A stretch of 64,000 nucleotides of DNA from Rutpela maculata (Eukaryota; Arthropoda; Insecta; Coleoptera; Cerambycidae). The position numbers and the translations under genes were made by a program. Under the pieces are notes generated by a model. That model did not search any database and was not told where the DNA came from. It saw nothing but the letters and a program-made list of their open reading frames with translations. Positions 21,607 through 34,675 of this stretch are shown here, in pieces; positions within the stretch are counted from its first letter, which is position 1; each line of letters opens with the position of its first letter. The stretch covers positions 176,371,984 through 176,435,983 of the forward strand of contig OW386285.2 of assembly GCA_936432065.2 (NCBI GenBank). Direction: 5' to 3'.

Positions 21607-22530
21607 TCAAATTTTATGTTCAGTATGTTTTAGAAAATTATAAAACATTTTTAAATGATCATTCCTGATGATAAGGAAGCAAAATGATGTGCTACATTGT
21701 GGCAACGGAATATTGTTTTTGATTAGTTCTTGCATTAGTAAGATGGTTGCATGTGAATTATGATGGCACTGAAAGATCCAGTGATTGATGTCATCCAAGT
21801 TTCCATTGCAATCACAAGAGGGTGTTCCCGGTAATTTCATTTTAAATAAATGAGAGTTGACAGCTTCATGCCCAAATAAACATCTGACGTATTTGATGTT
21901 AATATTTCTATTTGGATGACTTCTATTAGCCAAAGGGGAACTAGGTAATTTGTTACTAATTTTACAATATTTTTTCAGGACTGGTATTATGTCAGAGTAA
22001 GGTAAATTATCGATAGGATCTCCGTCAATACTTGAAGACTTGGCTAATTTGTCTGCTATAATATTCCCTCTTATATCAGTGTCCTTTAGACCAAATAAAT
22101 ATAACATTTTTATTGAGATCTTTTAACCTGGCTTCCTTTTCCATAATTTCTACAATAATTGAATTTGAATATATGTGATTTGGTGGATTAGAAATAGCGG
22201 TCAAAACTGAAATCGAGTCTGTCATAATTAAAAAGTTTACGAAATTATCATAGTTACACATGGCCCAATCTAAGGCTCTGCTTATTCCAATAGATTCAGC
22301 AGTATATATAGAGCACATATTATTTAATTTATATTTAAACGAGTATTGGATGTTTTGAATGTATACAGCACAACCAACACCACTACAGAATTTGGAACCG
22401 TTAGTGAAAATTTTACAGGATTTGGAACCATCAGTGAAAATTTTTCAAGAGGTATAGATATAAGGACAAGGGTAGATAAGCTATATAATTTTCGCCCACT
22501 AATTTCATAAAAAACAAAAGTTCTCATTAA
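21607..22530 (-). pseudogene. LINE 3' part with RNase H and CCHC domain
   Basis: Read on the minus strand, the order is FTDGS (first catalytic Asp), AESIGISRALDW (Glu), MTDSISVL (second Asp), then WSKGH, then DIRGNIIADKLAK (final Asp). A cysteine/histidine cluster with CDCNGNLDD and WIFQCHHN follows. This is the RNase H plus zinc tail of I/R1/Jockey-type LINEs. A frameshift lies near 22090-22100. The FTDGSK start is tandemly duplicated at 22400-22450. The reverse transcriptase is absent, so the fragment is 5' truncated. Confidence 0.85.
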
Positions 22531-22704
22531 AGTCATAAAGCGTTATTTATTTATGGTTGAACATATGATCTTTATGTTTCTATATGTTTTACATTTGAAA
22601 AACAACAGTAGGTCATAGTAAAACCATTTCAAAGTGGGCATGTTTGCAGTTTTTTAGTAATTTTTTACCTTTTCCCGAACTTTTAATGTATATTCCAGTT
22701 AGAT

Positions 22705-22797
22705 GCGCTCGATGAAACAAGATAAACTATACCTCATTTCATTGTTGAGCATTTAAGCTTTTAAATAATGGTTAATTTATATTGTTTCATCGAGCGC
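22705..22797. repeat. Short inverted repeat, 93 bp
   Basis: GCGCTCGATGAAACAA at 22705-22720 is the exact complement of TTGTTTCATCGAGCGC at 22782-22797. TGTATA-like words continue the symmetry outside. It may be a small MITE; no target duplication is seen. Confidence 0.6.
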
Positions 22798-23376
22798 TTC
22801 AATGTATAAAAAACAAAATCGTTTCCGCGGGAGTCGTAGTAGTGTCGACGTTGCATGCGAATTTAAACGTGTCAGCACTCAAAACCACATATTGTGGTAT
22901 GTATTGAATAAGAATATGTTTATCCACGACCATCGTATAAACATTGCATACTACATTTAACAATTATCAAATAATGATAGTCATTATTCCAACCAAACGT
23001 ATAATGAACATAATCTGATTCTATCACATATTTAACCAACCAGGAACTAGTTGTTTTCATTCTAACGCACCTTTGACCAATCAGTAACTAACAATTTTCA
23101 TAAGGAAACGGCGAATCCATTTTTCCATGTTTTCGTGCATATTTTCGTATTTGACATTTAACACGTCAACGTTTTACTGTAAATGAACTTTATTTTTTCA
23201 GTTTTAAACGATTAAAACAGTTAAAATATGCGATAGTCATGGATAAATTATAGTATTCAGTTCGCGTATAATGGCTATTACACACTCGGATGATTTGCTA
23301 TTCAAAATTTCATAATAATTATGTGTCATAATCAAACCCATTTCCAAGAGCAACTTTTGATTAAAAGTATGGGTGG
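22798..23376. other. Non-coding stretch before the transposase relic
   Basis: No recognisable gene. It may include the decayed 5' half of the Tc1/mariner-like element, but no TIR or DNA-binding domain could be picked out. Confidence 0.45.
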
Positions 23377-23823
23377 GAATTATTTATGCCTAGGCGCCTT
23401 AATGGACAACCTTACCTGAATTTTCTCTAAGAAGAATTACTTGTGTTGCTTGAAGATGTACCAATTGCGTTAAGGAATCAAATGTGGTACATGCACAACA
23501 GAGCTTCTGTTCATTTCAGTGTAATTGTTCGCAACCATTTACATGTGGTTTATCCTTATCGTTGGAGAGGTCTCAGAGGACGTCAGCAATGGTCAGCAAG
23601 ATCCCTGATCTCGATAGTTTGGATTTCTTTTTGTGGGGTCATCTTAAAACCCTGGTGTGTAAAAGTCCCACTAACACTTTAGAAGATTTAAGAAAGCGAA
23701 TAGTTGCCTTGTATGAAACAATATGGGATATGCCAGAAATGTTTGAACAAGTGCGCAATTCGATGCGAAGACGGGGGGCGGAAGCATGCCTATTAAGTGA
23801 AGGTGGCCATTTGAACCATTCTT
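23377..23823 (+). pseudogene. Tc1/mariner-superfamily transposase, C-terminal relic
   Basis: The frame reads FMPRRLNGQPYLNFL, a stop near 23428, then LLEDVPIALRNQMWYMHN and VHFSVIVRNHLH. A frameshift at about 23565-23590 moves to a frame with LDSLDFFLWGHLKTLV, DTIRD-like WDMPEMFEQVRNSM and EGGHLNH. The SPDLNSLDFFLWG-type box is the last part of the DDE catalytic domain in this widespread insect family. The Asp of the HDGAPAHF-type box is lost (HNRAS). The N-terminal half is missing. It is non-functional. Confidence 0.85.
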
Positions 23824-24240
23824 ATACAACAACATTTATCAATATCAATATTAATGATAATTAGTTCCAATTTTCATTTAATTGTTTTAATCAAGAACTG
23901 TGCGTCTAATGAGAAAAATGCAGGAGACCGTTTTCATGTAGAATTGACGAGGCTAATCAGAAAAAATATCCACATGGAAAAATGTCAGTGGCGTACCAAT
24001 TTTTTGGTAAAAAATATCAGAATATATGTTTGGAATGCCACTGGTGGAGCGATAAAATCACTATTCTAACTAAAATATGGGAAAATAATATCTATAACTT
24101 TCTCAGATATTAAAAAATAACGATTTAAAAAAAATTCAACTCCCTGTAGCAAATAATTTAAGCCTTTGCAGACATATGTTCATATGAACATTTCTTCATA
24201 AAATGACCTGAGAATCACACCCTGAAATAATAGCACGTCC
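23824..24240 (+). repeat. Non-coding 3' end of the Tc1/mariner-like element
   Basis: Directly downstream of the transposase relic. Its inverted diverged copy is at 10335-10715. It ends in CACACCCTGAAATAAT, the complement of the CAGGGTGTG terminus seen there. Confidence 0.6.
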
Positions 24241-24504
24241 TCCCTTTCTCAATGGGACCCACAAAAACGCGCAAATCTCTGATTGACATATCTACGGGAG
24301 ACAGATATTTTCGAACGCCGTGAATACTACTTAAAATCGGGAGGCGCAAGATTGTGGGCTAAATATTCGCTTAAAAGCATTTTCAAGCTGTAGTTTGTTA
24401 GTTGCAGAGAAGCTGTGGTTCGAAAAACAATTGTATACTCGCAGTTTATTCTTGAATGTGTCAGACAGTCTACTGTGTGTAAACAGCTGCAAAGGACCCC
24501 GCAG

Positions 24505-25322
24505 AATCCTTACGGGAAATGGCTTTCGGTCATACTCTTTGAAACTCTGGATTCTGGTAGTTCTTGACGTGTAGAACAAAAGTTCTCAAGGGCACTAAGT
24601 CCTAAAAGCTCATGGCTTTGAGATATAGTCTTCTGAAGTTGGGCTTTACGTGCATTCTACGGCATAGTTAAATCCTTATGGGAAATGGCTTTCGGTCAAA
24701 CTCTTTGAAATTCTGGATTCTGGTAGTTCTTGATGTGTAGAACGAAAGTTCTCAAGGGCACTAAGTCCTAAAAGCTCATAGTTTGAAGTTGGACTTTACG
24801 TGCATTATACATTATACAGCATAGTTAAATCCTGATGGGAAATGGCTTTCCATCAAACTCTTTGAAACTCTGGATTATGGTAGTTCTTGATGTGTAGGGC
24901 AAAAATTTTCAAGGGCACTAAGTCCTAAAAACTCATGGTTTTGAGATATAGCCCTCTGAAAATTGGACTTTACGTGCCTTCTATAGCATAGTTAAATCCT
25001 TATCAGAAATGGCTTTCGGTCAAACTCTTTGAAACTCTAGATTCTGGTAGTTCTTGATGTGTAGAATGAAAGTTCTCAAGGGCACCAAGTCCTAAAAACT
25101 CATGGTTTTGAAGTTAAACTGTACGTGCATTTTACACCTTATGGGAAATGGCTTTCGGTCAAACTCCTTGAAACTCTGGATTCTGGTAGTTTTTGATGCG
25201 TAGAACAAAAGTTTTCCAGGGCACTAAGGCCTAAAAACTCATGGTTTTGAGTTATAGCCCAAAGATATGCTGTAGAATGCACGTAAAGTCCAACTTCAGA
25301 AGGCTATATCTCAAAACTGTGA
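24505..25322 (+). repeat. Tandem satellite, five units of about 140-167 bp
   Basis: The phrase GGGAAATGGCTTTCGGTC starts units near 24511, 24676, 24833, 25000 and 25139. Each continues with TTTGAAACTCTGGATTCTGG, a TGATGTGTAGAAC-like word and GGGCACTAAGTCCTAAAA. Spacings are 165, 157, 167 and 139 bp. The array closes with an inverted scrap at 25268-25322, the complement of the GATATAG...TTTACGTGCATTCTA part. No ORF spans the units. Confidence 0.88.
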
Positions 25323-25568
25323 GGTTAAACCTCAAAAGCATGATTACACAATTGAATCAGGTTAGTCTGAATTAAAACATAAAAAGTTTACCTGATCTGC
25401 ACTGTTAGGTATATGAACAAAGATAATACGATAATAAGATAGTTTCAATTACAGAAAATTCACTTCAGTGTAGCACTAACCATCAATATTTAAAACATGT
25501 AATAACATTGAAATTTAATAAGGTACCATTTCTTTCACTTTGGATAAGAATAGTATATTGTGTATTTA

Positions 25569-25656
25569 GGTGTGAAAGCAATACATTCCCGGATGACAAT
25601 GCAAATTGTTGGCCGAGGCCAACAAGCATCCAAGTCCGGGAATGTGCTTTCACACC
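25569..25656. repeat. Hairpin, 88 bp
   Basis: GGTGTGAAAGC...ATTCCCGGA (25569-25592) pairs with TCCGGGAATGTGCTTTCACA on the right. Inside it TTGTTGGCC pairs with GGCCAACAA (25607-25626). Almost the whole segment is palindromic. It could be a tiny foldback element. Confidence 0.7.
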
Positions 25657-25691
25657 AAAGTACACATACTATTTTTTCTGAAATCATAATC

Positions 25692-28625
25692 AATATTATT
25701 ATAAATTAAGGAATTTGTATTAATGCATAACATTTCTTCATTACAATCTAACGGCTTACTAATAAATGTAATTTTAATGTTGGTTTGTCTGCGTGTATTT
25801 ATTTACTGTCTAAAATATACATAAAAAACTGTACGGCCTAGGCCGGGAAAGTAACATTCCCGTAAGGTTTTTTTGATCGTTGCTCGGCAACGGATCTTTT
25901 CTGGTCTGCTTTCTGATAGTTCCTTAGCAATGGACTAAAATACTGGAATTGTGCATTTTTCGATCTGAAATCCTGCCGAAAATGAAGATATTGCCGATCG
26001 ATTTTAGAAAAATATAATTTACGTAGTTAATATATTAGAATAAATTTAGATTTGATAAACATTATAACTTATATTATACCTGGTGACGTTCTTAAAATTC
26101 CAAACGATTATAGTAGTTTACTTGAAAATCTTATAAGTTCTACCTTGAAAGAACGGACGGTGGGGTGAAGCGGCGAGGCGACCACCTCAGGTGGCACAAT
26201 TCAGGGGCGGCATTTTGGCCCGGATCGATAAGAAAAAAATCTGAAGATGACCATAAAGATTTTTTTTACTAATAAGAAATGTAAACAAAAGCGGAGCCAG
26301 TTTATCCATAATGGGCAATAGGCCGACGGCCAACGTTTACCGTTTACCATTGATCTATTGGAAAATAACATGTACAACGAAATTATTTATTTCTTACTTT
26401 TTTATTTTATTTCAATAGAATTATTGAAAGTATTACCTCTACACCGTAGCAAGTTTATAGGAATACATTATAGCATAGTTCCCAAGGAAGAAGTCCCGGA
26501 AAAGGATGAGTTTTATTTCCAATCTAATAAATAAATATGTTCTTTATTGGAAAGATCCAAAGGGCTATTGACCGAAGTCCTTCTGCCCGTAGAGTAATAC
26601 AATATTAATGAAAATTGATATTTTAGACTGTGTACAATTGTTATATTCATATATTAGGCCAATCAATAGAGAAAATTAATTAACAATAATTCTAACATTT
26701 TTGAAACTTTGTCGTGTAATGAAGTACCAATCGAAACGAAACTATAAAATTTTGCAACTCGATTCAAAGTCAGCAAGATTGTTAAAATCGCGAAAATTTA
26801 AATTAAGCAATATCTCGCCGAAAAATAATGTAACATCGCTGCAAATTTGATAGAATTTTTATTACAATATTCAAAATATGAAGTTAAATTTGCAGCAAGT
26901 TATGACTTAGGCACACTAGTTAATTATCATTAATTAACATTTTTTCATCTAATTTTGCAAAAAATATATTAACATGTCTGCAAAACTACAGTGTATTTGC
27001 TAAAATCGCCTTACATGACAATGTAGCAACCCTATCCGATGACGGCACGGTGCATTTTTTATAATTTACGACTAAACCAATTGTTATTTACCTAAAAAGG
27101 ATTCGAAAAAATAGTAACATGTTTAGATGTGGATTGCAAATGTCCGCATTCGTAACTAAAACATGCTCTTCGTTTTGCAGCAACCTCCGACGTCGACACC
27201 TTGATAAAGTTTGCAATAAAAAGTTAGTTACCAAATTTTTATTATCAAAATAAAATTAATATCGCTGCAAATTTTACATCGAACTCTGTAGACGTTGTCA
27301 TTACAATTTGCAACTCTTCATGTGAGTGGCATATTGATGTAAACATTTTTTTATTCGTACATACCTACCATTTTTCTAACGCTATAAAGATCTCGATAAA
27401 GAATCTTCAATAAAGACTTAAGTAAGCCATGAAAACAAAAATTACTGCAAGTGTCAATTTAATTTTGAACGAAAATAAGTAATTGAGTTAAAAATTCATG
27501 TGTATGTTAACACAAAATCACGATCGAGAAACGTCAAATGAAAAATTCCAAAAATGTCAATTTTGATTTGTTCGTGTCGAGCGGAATTTTCGAATTTCGG
27601 CACGCAATTTACGATGCGGATTAACTACACTACTCTTTCCGTCGCGACATAGTACGGCCGTCGCGGTATCGTATTTTTTAAAATATGAGTATATTTAGAT
27701 GTGTTTTCGACCAAAATTTTCCTTCTGATGGCGCATCTGTGAAAACGGTTTTTCGCCCATAACTCGGAATCCGTGACAGACAGCTCAAAAATAAAAACTC
27801 CCAAAGGAAAGCCACATAATGTGGGGAACGTTTTGCCGCCTTCGAAATTTCACTGTGACTTGGTTTGGGCCCGGCGGTCCTTTTAAGATGGCGGTGCAAT
27901 GCACTTTTTTTATTAAAACGTCCGTAACTTCTAAACGGTGGCTCCTACGGCAAAAAACTATGACCCAACGAAATTGTAGAGAACTAAATTATCTAAAAGT
28001 CTTTTTTTTAAGTCTTGAGCTGCTCCAAAAATTACCAAGATATGGGCGGCCAAAGTGAAGACTTTTTTTGAAATCCGTAAAAAATCTCGAATTTTTCTCT
28101 TTAAACCTCCATAACTCTTAAACGGTGGCTCCTAGACCAAAAAACTTTGCCCTAATTGTAGAGAATTTAATAAACCACAAACTCTCTTTTTGATTTTTTG
28201 CCCTACTATAAAAAATAAGGACGGTAGGAGCAACACAAATGAAAATTTACATTTTCCAAGGAAACGTGTTTTTTTCTTATCTTTTGCGAATAACTAGACA
28301 AATGTTGGTTCTAGCAAAAAAATGGTAGGGATCTTTTAGAAAAATTATAAAATGATGATGAATTTATTTCGTTGAAAAATTCCTGTAGGATTATTGGTTT
28401 CGCTGATATATAAGTTTAAAGACAAAATTTCGATTTCGCCCAATTGCCAAAATTATATTTGCAAGGTTTGATACTGATTTTTAAAATGCAGGAGATAATC
28501 ATTTTATACCCTGAAGCAAGTGTGATGTACAGTGTGATATTTCTTAAAGTGGCAGAGGCCTCCAGTGATTTCGCTTATAACTCGGAAACGGTTGGAGATG
28601 AAAAATTCTTACAACGCACTAACTA
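25692..28625 (+). repeat. 2.93-kb tandem duplication, unit 1
   Basis: This is followed head-to-tail by a near-identical unit (28626-31559); every corresponding position I compared is offset by 2934. The first ~950 bp hold mixed relics, including a LINE-3'-like GCTATTGACCGAAGTCCTTC and a GGGGCGGCATTTTGGCCCGG patch. The rest is one arm of the large inverted-repeat element. Two related sub-blocks with AAACGGTGGCTCCTA occur near 27929 and 28121. No real gene. Confidence 0.92.
27554..27652 (+). other. Short conserved ORF in the repeat arm
   Basis: It starts MSILICSCRAEFSNFGTQFT and stops after about 32 codons. Related frames start MSILIHSCRAEFSNF in the inverted copy (minus strand, near 33870) and MSLLIRSYRAEFSNF at about 41077. 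The unit-2 copy is at 30488. Shared codons across diverged copies could mean a short coding exon or simply shared nucleotide ancestry. Confidence 0.3.
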
Positions 28626-31559
28626 AATATTATTATAAATTAAGGAATTTGTATTAATGCATAACATTTCTTCATTACAATCTAACGGCTTACTAATAAA
28701 TGTAATTTTAATGTTGGTTTGTCTGCGTGTATTTATTTACTGTCTAAAATATACATAAAAAACTGTACGGCCTAGGCCGGGAAAGTAACATTCCCGTAAG
28801 GTTTTTTTGATCGTTGCTCGGCAACGGATCTTTTCTGGTCTGCTTTCTGATAGTTCCTTAGCAATGGACTAAAATACTGGAATTGTGCATTTTTCGATCT
28901 GAAATCCTGCCGAAAATGAAGATATTGCCGATCGATTTTAGAAAAATATAATTTACGTAGTTAATATATTAGAATAAATTTAGATTTGATAAACATTATA
29001 ACTTATATTATACCTGGTGACGTTCTTAAAATTCCAAACGATTATAGTAGTTTACTTGAAAATCTTATAAGTTCTACCTTGAAAGAACGGACGGTGGGGT
29101 GAAGCGGCGAGGCGACCACCTCAGGTGGCACAATTCAGGGGCGGCATTTTGGCCCGGATCGATAAGAAAAAAATCTGAAGATGACCATAAAGATTTTTTT
29201 TACTAATAAGAAATGTAAACAAAAGCGGAGCCAGTTTATCCATAATGGGCAATAGGCCGACGGCCAACGTTTACCGTTTACCATTGATCTATTGGAAAAT
29301 AACATGTACAACGAAATTATTTATTTCTTACTTTTTTATTTTATTTCAATAGAATTATTGAAAGTATTACCTCTACACCGTAGCAAGTTTATAGGAATAC
29401 ATTATAGCATAGTTCCCAAGGAAGAAGTCCCGGAAAAGGATGAGTTTTATTTCCAATCTAATAAATAAATATGTTCTTTATTGGAAAGATCCAAAGGGCT
29501 ATTGACCGAAGTCCTTCTGCCCGTAGAGTAATACAATATTAATGAAAATTGATATTTTAGACTGTGTACAATTGTTATATTCATATATTAGGCCAATCAA
29601 TAGAGAAAATTAATTAACAATAATTCTAACATTTTTGAAACTTTGTCGTGTAATGAAGTACCAATCGAAACGAAACTATAAAATTTTGCAACTCGATTCA
29701 AAGTCAGCAAGATTGTTAAAATCGCGAAAATTTAAATTAAGCAATATCTCGCCGAAAAATAATGTAACATCGCTGCAAATTTGATAGAATTTTTATTACA
29801 ATATTCAAAATATGAAGTTAAATTTGCAGCAAGTTATGACTTAGGCACACTAGTTAATTATCATTAATTAACATTTTTTCATCTAATTTTGCAAAAAATA
29901 TATTAACATGTCTGCAAAACTACAGTGTATTTGCTAAAATCGCCTTACATGACAATGTAGCAACCCTATCCGATGACGGCACGGTGCATTTTTTATAATT
30001 TACGACTAAACCAATTGTTATTTACCTAAAAAGGATTCGAAAAAATAGTAACATGTTTAGATGTGGATTGCAAATGTCCGCATTCGTAACTAAAACATGC
30101 TCTTCGTTTTGCAGCAACCTCCGACGTCGACACCTTGATAAAGTTTGCAATAAAAAGTTAGTTACCAAATTTTTATTATCAAAATAAAATTAATATCGCT
30201 GCAAATTTTACATCGAACTCTGTAGACGTTGTCATTACAATTTGCAACTCTTCATGTGAGTGGCATATTGATGTAAACATTTTTTTATTCGTACATACCT
30301 ACCATTTTTCTAACGCTATAAAGATCTCGATAAAGAATCTTCAATAAAGACTTAAGTAAGCCATGAAAACAAAAATTACTGCAAGTGTCAATTTAATTTT
30401 GAACGAAAATAAGTAATTGAGTTAAAAATTCATGTGTATGTTAACACAAAATCACGATCGAGAAACGTCAAATGAAAAATTCCAAAAATGTCAATTTTGA
30501 TTTGTTCGTGTCGAGCGGAATTTTCGAATTTCGGCACGCAATTTACGATGCGGATTAACTACACTACTCTTTCCGTCGCGACATAGTACGGCCGTCGCGG
30601 TATCGTATTTTTTAAAATATGAGTATATTTAGATGTGTTTTCGACCAAAATTTTCCTTCTGATGGCGCATCTGTGAAAACGGTTTTTCGCCCATAACTCG
30701 GAATCCGTGACAGACAGCTCAAAAATAAAAACTCCCAAAGGAAAGCCACATAATGTGGGGAACGTTTTGCCGCCTTCGAAATTTCACTGTGACTTGGTTT
30801 GGGCCCGGCGGTCCTTTTAAGATGGCGGTGCAATGCACTTTTTTTATTAAAACGTCCGTAACTTCTAAACGGTGGCTCCTACGGCAAAAAACTATGACCC
30901 AACGAAATTGTAGAGAACTAAATTATCTAAAAGTCTTTTTTTTAAGTCTTGAGCTGCTCCAAAAATTACCAAGATATGGGCGGCCAAAGTGAAGACTTTT
31001 TTTGAAATCCGTAAAAAATCTCGAATTTTTCTCTTTAAACCTCCATAACTCTTAAACGGTGGCTCCTAGACCAAAAAACTTTGCCCTAATTGTAGAGAAT
31101 TTAATAAACCACAAACTCTCTTTTTGATTTTTTGCCCTACTATAAAAAATAAGGACGGTAGGAGCAACACAAATGAAAATTTACATTTTCCAAGGAAACG
31201 TGTTTTTTTTCTTATCTTTTGCGAATAACTAGACAAATGTTGGTTCTAGCAAAAAAATGGTAGGGATCTTTTAGAAAAATTATAAAATGATGATGAATTT
31301 ATTTCGTTGAAAAATTCCTGTAGGATTATTGGTTTCGCTGATATATAAGTTTAAAGACAAAATTTCGATTTCGCCCAATTGCCAAAATTATATTTGCAAG
31401 GTTTGATACTGATTTTTAAAATGCAGGAGATAATCATTTTATACCCTGAAGCAAGTGTGATGTACAGTGTGATATTTCTTAAAGTGGCAGAGGCCTCCAG
31501 TGATTTCGCTTATAACTCGGAAACGGTTGGAGATGAAAAATTCTTACAACGCACTAACG
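28626..31559 (+). repeat. 2.93-kb tandem duplication, unit 2
   Basis: Repeats unit 1 with one extra T in a homopolymer near 31201-31210 as the only difference I noticed. After ACGCACTAAC the two sequences part: unit 1 runs straight into the start of unit 2, and unit 2 runs into GGATAGTGATTC. So unit 2 holds the original right border and unit 1 the original left border. Confidence 0.92.
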
Positions 31560-32876
31560 GATAGTGATTCTAACTTCATATTTGGCACGTGTGGTTAGTA
31601 GTAGTATTTAAAAAAAACGAAATCCGAGTGAATGGAAAATACAGTTACGTCACAAAAATGAAAGATTCTTACAACGCACCAACGGATAGAGATTCTGACT
31701 TCATATTTGACACATTGAAGAAAAACAAAATTCGGGTGAATGAAAAATAAACCTACGTCCCGATGACGTCACAAAAACGTAAAATTCTTATAATGGGTGA
31801 ACTGGTAATGATATCTAAAAAAATATTTGTACAAGACTAGTCGCGAAAAAATTTTTATCTTGATTTTCAAAAAATGTCAAATTTTCAGAAAATGTCAAAA
31901 TTTCAAAAAAAATTTTTCGTAATTTTCAGAAAAATGTCAAATTTTCGGAAAACCACTATTTTCAGAAAAATATCAAATATTCATAAAAATGTAGTTTTAA
32001 AGAACAAATTTTCAAAAATGTCAAATTTAATAAAAAATCAAAGATTCAGAAAAATATACTAGTTCACAAGTTCAATGCCGTATTAATTCTCGATAAGGCT
32101 CGTAAAAATATGAGTAAGGGCTCATTGGATTCATAGTGACGTCTAGAAAAATGTGCAAAAGTTTTAAAACTGCACATAAACAATTACAGAAGCTATAAAC
32201 AAATGAAAATTGAAAAAATAAAGAGTTTCTTTTTTGCAAATAACTCGAAAACTATTAATATTTAAGAAATTTTAAAGAAAGGTTCTTAAAGAGGAAGAAA
32301 TTTCCAATAAAAAAGTCACGACTTCCGAAACTCTAACTCTATTATTAATAATTTTAATTTAATGTTGAAAATAGAGCTCCGCGCAGGGAATACTTAGCCG
32401 GAATCGGCCGTAATAAGTAAAAATATTTTTTATGTTATTAATTATTAATTTAAAATTAAAAAAAAAAAAATATGGTATTATTTAGACACTTAAAGGAACA
32501 ATGTCCCGCTGGAAAAAAATTTTTTTGTCCATTTTTCATAAAATGAGCCTATTGTTAATTAACATTTTTTTTTTAGATTTTGCGTTTATATTGCAAGTCG
32601 GATAATTGTTAAACAAAAGCCACTAAAATTATTTCGCTCCGTGGAACCTTATGTCTACTATACTTTATGGGATAATGACATTGCGATGTTCTTTAATTGT
32701 TATAGTCTATAGTCTTTTTCACGTCATTTTTACGTCATGCTGAAGGTGAAATTGACGTAATTAATGCCGAAAAAACGACGTCATAATGACGGCACCTTGC
32801 TGCCTGGGAAGTTGTATTATTAATTCAATCGTATTCCGTCCGTCTACAATATCTCCACCTACGTTTCAAATTTCAA
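31560..32876. other. Central region of the inverted-repeat element
   Basis: Non-coding. It repeats the GATTCTTACAACGCAC...GGATAG block at about 31535 and 31667. A run of TTTTCAGAAAAATGTCAAA variants fills 31860-32060. No RNA or protein gene seen. Confidence 0.6.
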
Positions 32877-34675
32877 ATCGATATCTCCAACCGTTTCCGA
32901 GTTATAAGCGAAATCACTGGAGGACTCTGCCACTTTAAGAAATGTCGCACTGTACATCACACTTGCTTCTAGAGTACAAAATGATTATCTCTACATTTTA
33001 AAAATGAGCATCAAATCTTGCAAATATAATTTTGGCATTTGAACGAAATCGAAATTTTATCTTTATATATCAGCGAAACCGTTATCATTATATAATTATT
33101 TTTCTAATTTTACTAGAACCAACATGTATCTAGATATTCGCAAAAGATGAGAAAAAAACACGTTTCTTTGGAAAATGTAAATTTTCACTTGTATCGCCCC
33201 TAGCGTCCTTATTTTTTGTCGTAGGGCAAAAAATCAAAAAGAGAGTTTGTGGATTATTAAATTCTTTGCAATTAGGGCAAAGTTTTTTGGTCTAGGAGCC
33301 ACCGTTTAAGAGTTATGGAGGTTTAAAGAGAAAAATTCGAGATTTTTTACGGATTTCAAAAAAAGTCTCCACTTTGGCCGCCCGTATCTTGGTAATTTTT
33401 GGAGCAGCTCAAGACTAAAAAAAAAGACTTTTAGATAATTTAGTTCTCTACAATTTCGTTAGGTCATAGTTTTTTGCCGTAGGAGCCACCGTTTAGAAGT
33501 TACGGACGTTTTAATAGAAGAAGTGCATTGCACCGCCATCTTAAAAGGACCACCGGGCCCAAACCGAGTCACAGTGAAATTTCGAAGGTGGCAAAATGTT
33601 CCCCACATTATGTGGCTTTCCTTTGGGAGTTTTTATTTTTGAGCTGTCTCTCACGGATTCCGAGTTACGGGCGAAAAACCGTTTTCACAGATGCGCCATC
33701 AGAAGGAAAATTTTGGTCGAAAACACGACATCTAAATATACTCATATTTTTAATACGATACCGCGACGGTCGTACTATGTCGCGACGGAAAGAGGAAGAC
33801 TTGTAGTTGATCCGCATCGTAAATTGCGTGCCAAAATTCGAAAATTCTGCCCGACACGAATGAATCAAAATTGACATTCTTGGAATTTTTCGTTTGACGT
33901 TTCTCGATCCTGGTTTTGTATTAATATTCACCTGAATTTTTAACTCAATAACTTATTTTCGTTCAAAATTAAATTGACGCTCGCAGTAACTTTTGTTTTC
34001 ATGGCTTACTTAAGTCTTTATTGAAGATTCTTTATCGAGATCTTTATAGGGTTAGAAAAATGGTAGGTAGGTACAAATAAAAAAATGTTTACAACAATAT
34101 GCCTCTCACATGAAGAGTTGCAAATTGTAATGAACCTTCTACAACGTCTACAGAGTTCGATGTAAAATTTTCAGAGATGTTAATTTTATTTTGATAATAA
34201 AAATTTGGTAACTAACTTTTTATTGCAAACTTCATCAAGGTGCCGACGTCGGAGGTTGCTGCAAAACGAAGAGCATGTTTTAGTTACGAATGCGGACATT
34301 TACATTGTCATGTAAGGCGATTTTAGCAAGTACACTGTAGTTTTGCAGGCATGTTAATATTTTTTTTGCAAAATTAGACGAAAAAATGTTAATTAATGAT
34401 AATGAACTAGTGTGCCTAAGTCACAAGTTGCTGCAAATTTAACTTCATATTTTGAATATTGTAATAAAAATTCTATCAAATTTGCAGCGATGTTACATTA
34501 TTTTTCGGCGAGATATTGCTTAATTTAAATTTTCGCGATTTTAACAATCTTGCCGACCTTGAATCGAGTTGCAAAATTTTATAGTTTCGTTTCGATTGGT
34601 ACTTCATCACACGACAAAGTTTCAAAAATGTTAGAATTAATGTTAAATTTTATGATTTTCAAGTTTCTATTGACT
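32877..34675 (-). repeat. Diverged inverted copy of the 2.93-kb unit's arm
   Basis: Reverse complement of about 29590-31545. It starts with the inner border CCAACCGTTTCCGAG and ends with CTATTGACTGGCC. It is clearly older than the tandem pair: many substitutions and indels separate it from both units, while the units hardly differ from each other. Confidence 0.85.

Noticed and set aside
24240..25320. CRISPR-like array
   Set aside because: Units are contiguous with no spacers, are about 160 bp long and lie in a eukaryotic repeat context.
27678..28058. Frames of 73 and 79 codons repeated in both tandem units
   Set aside because: They overlap on opposite strands and are preserved only because the units are near-identical; codon pattern gives no support.
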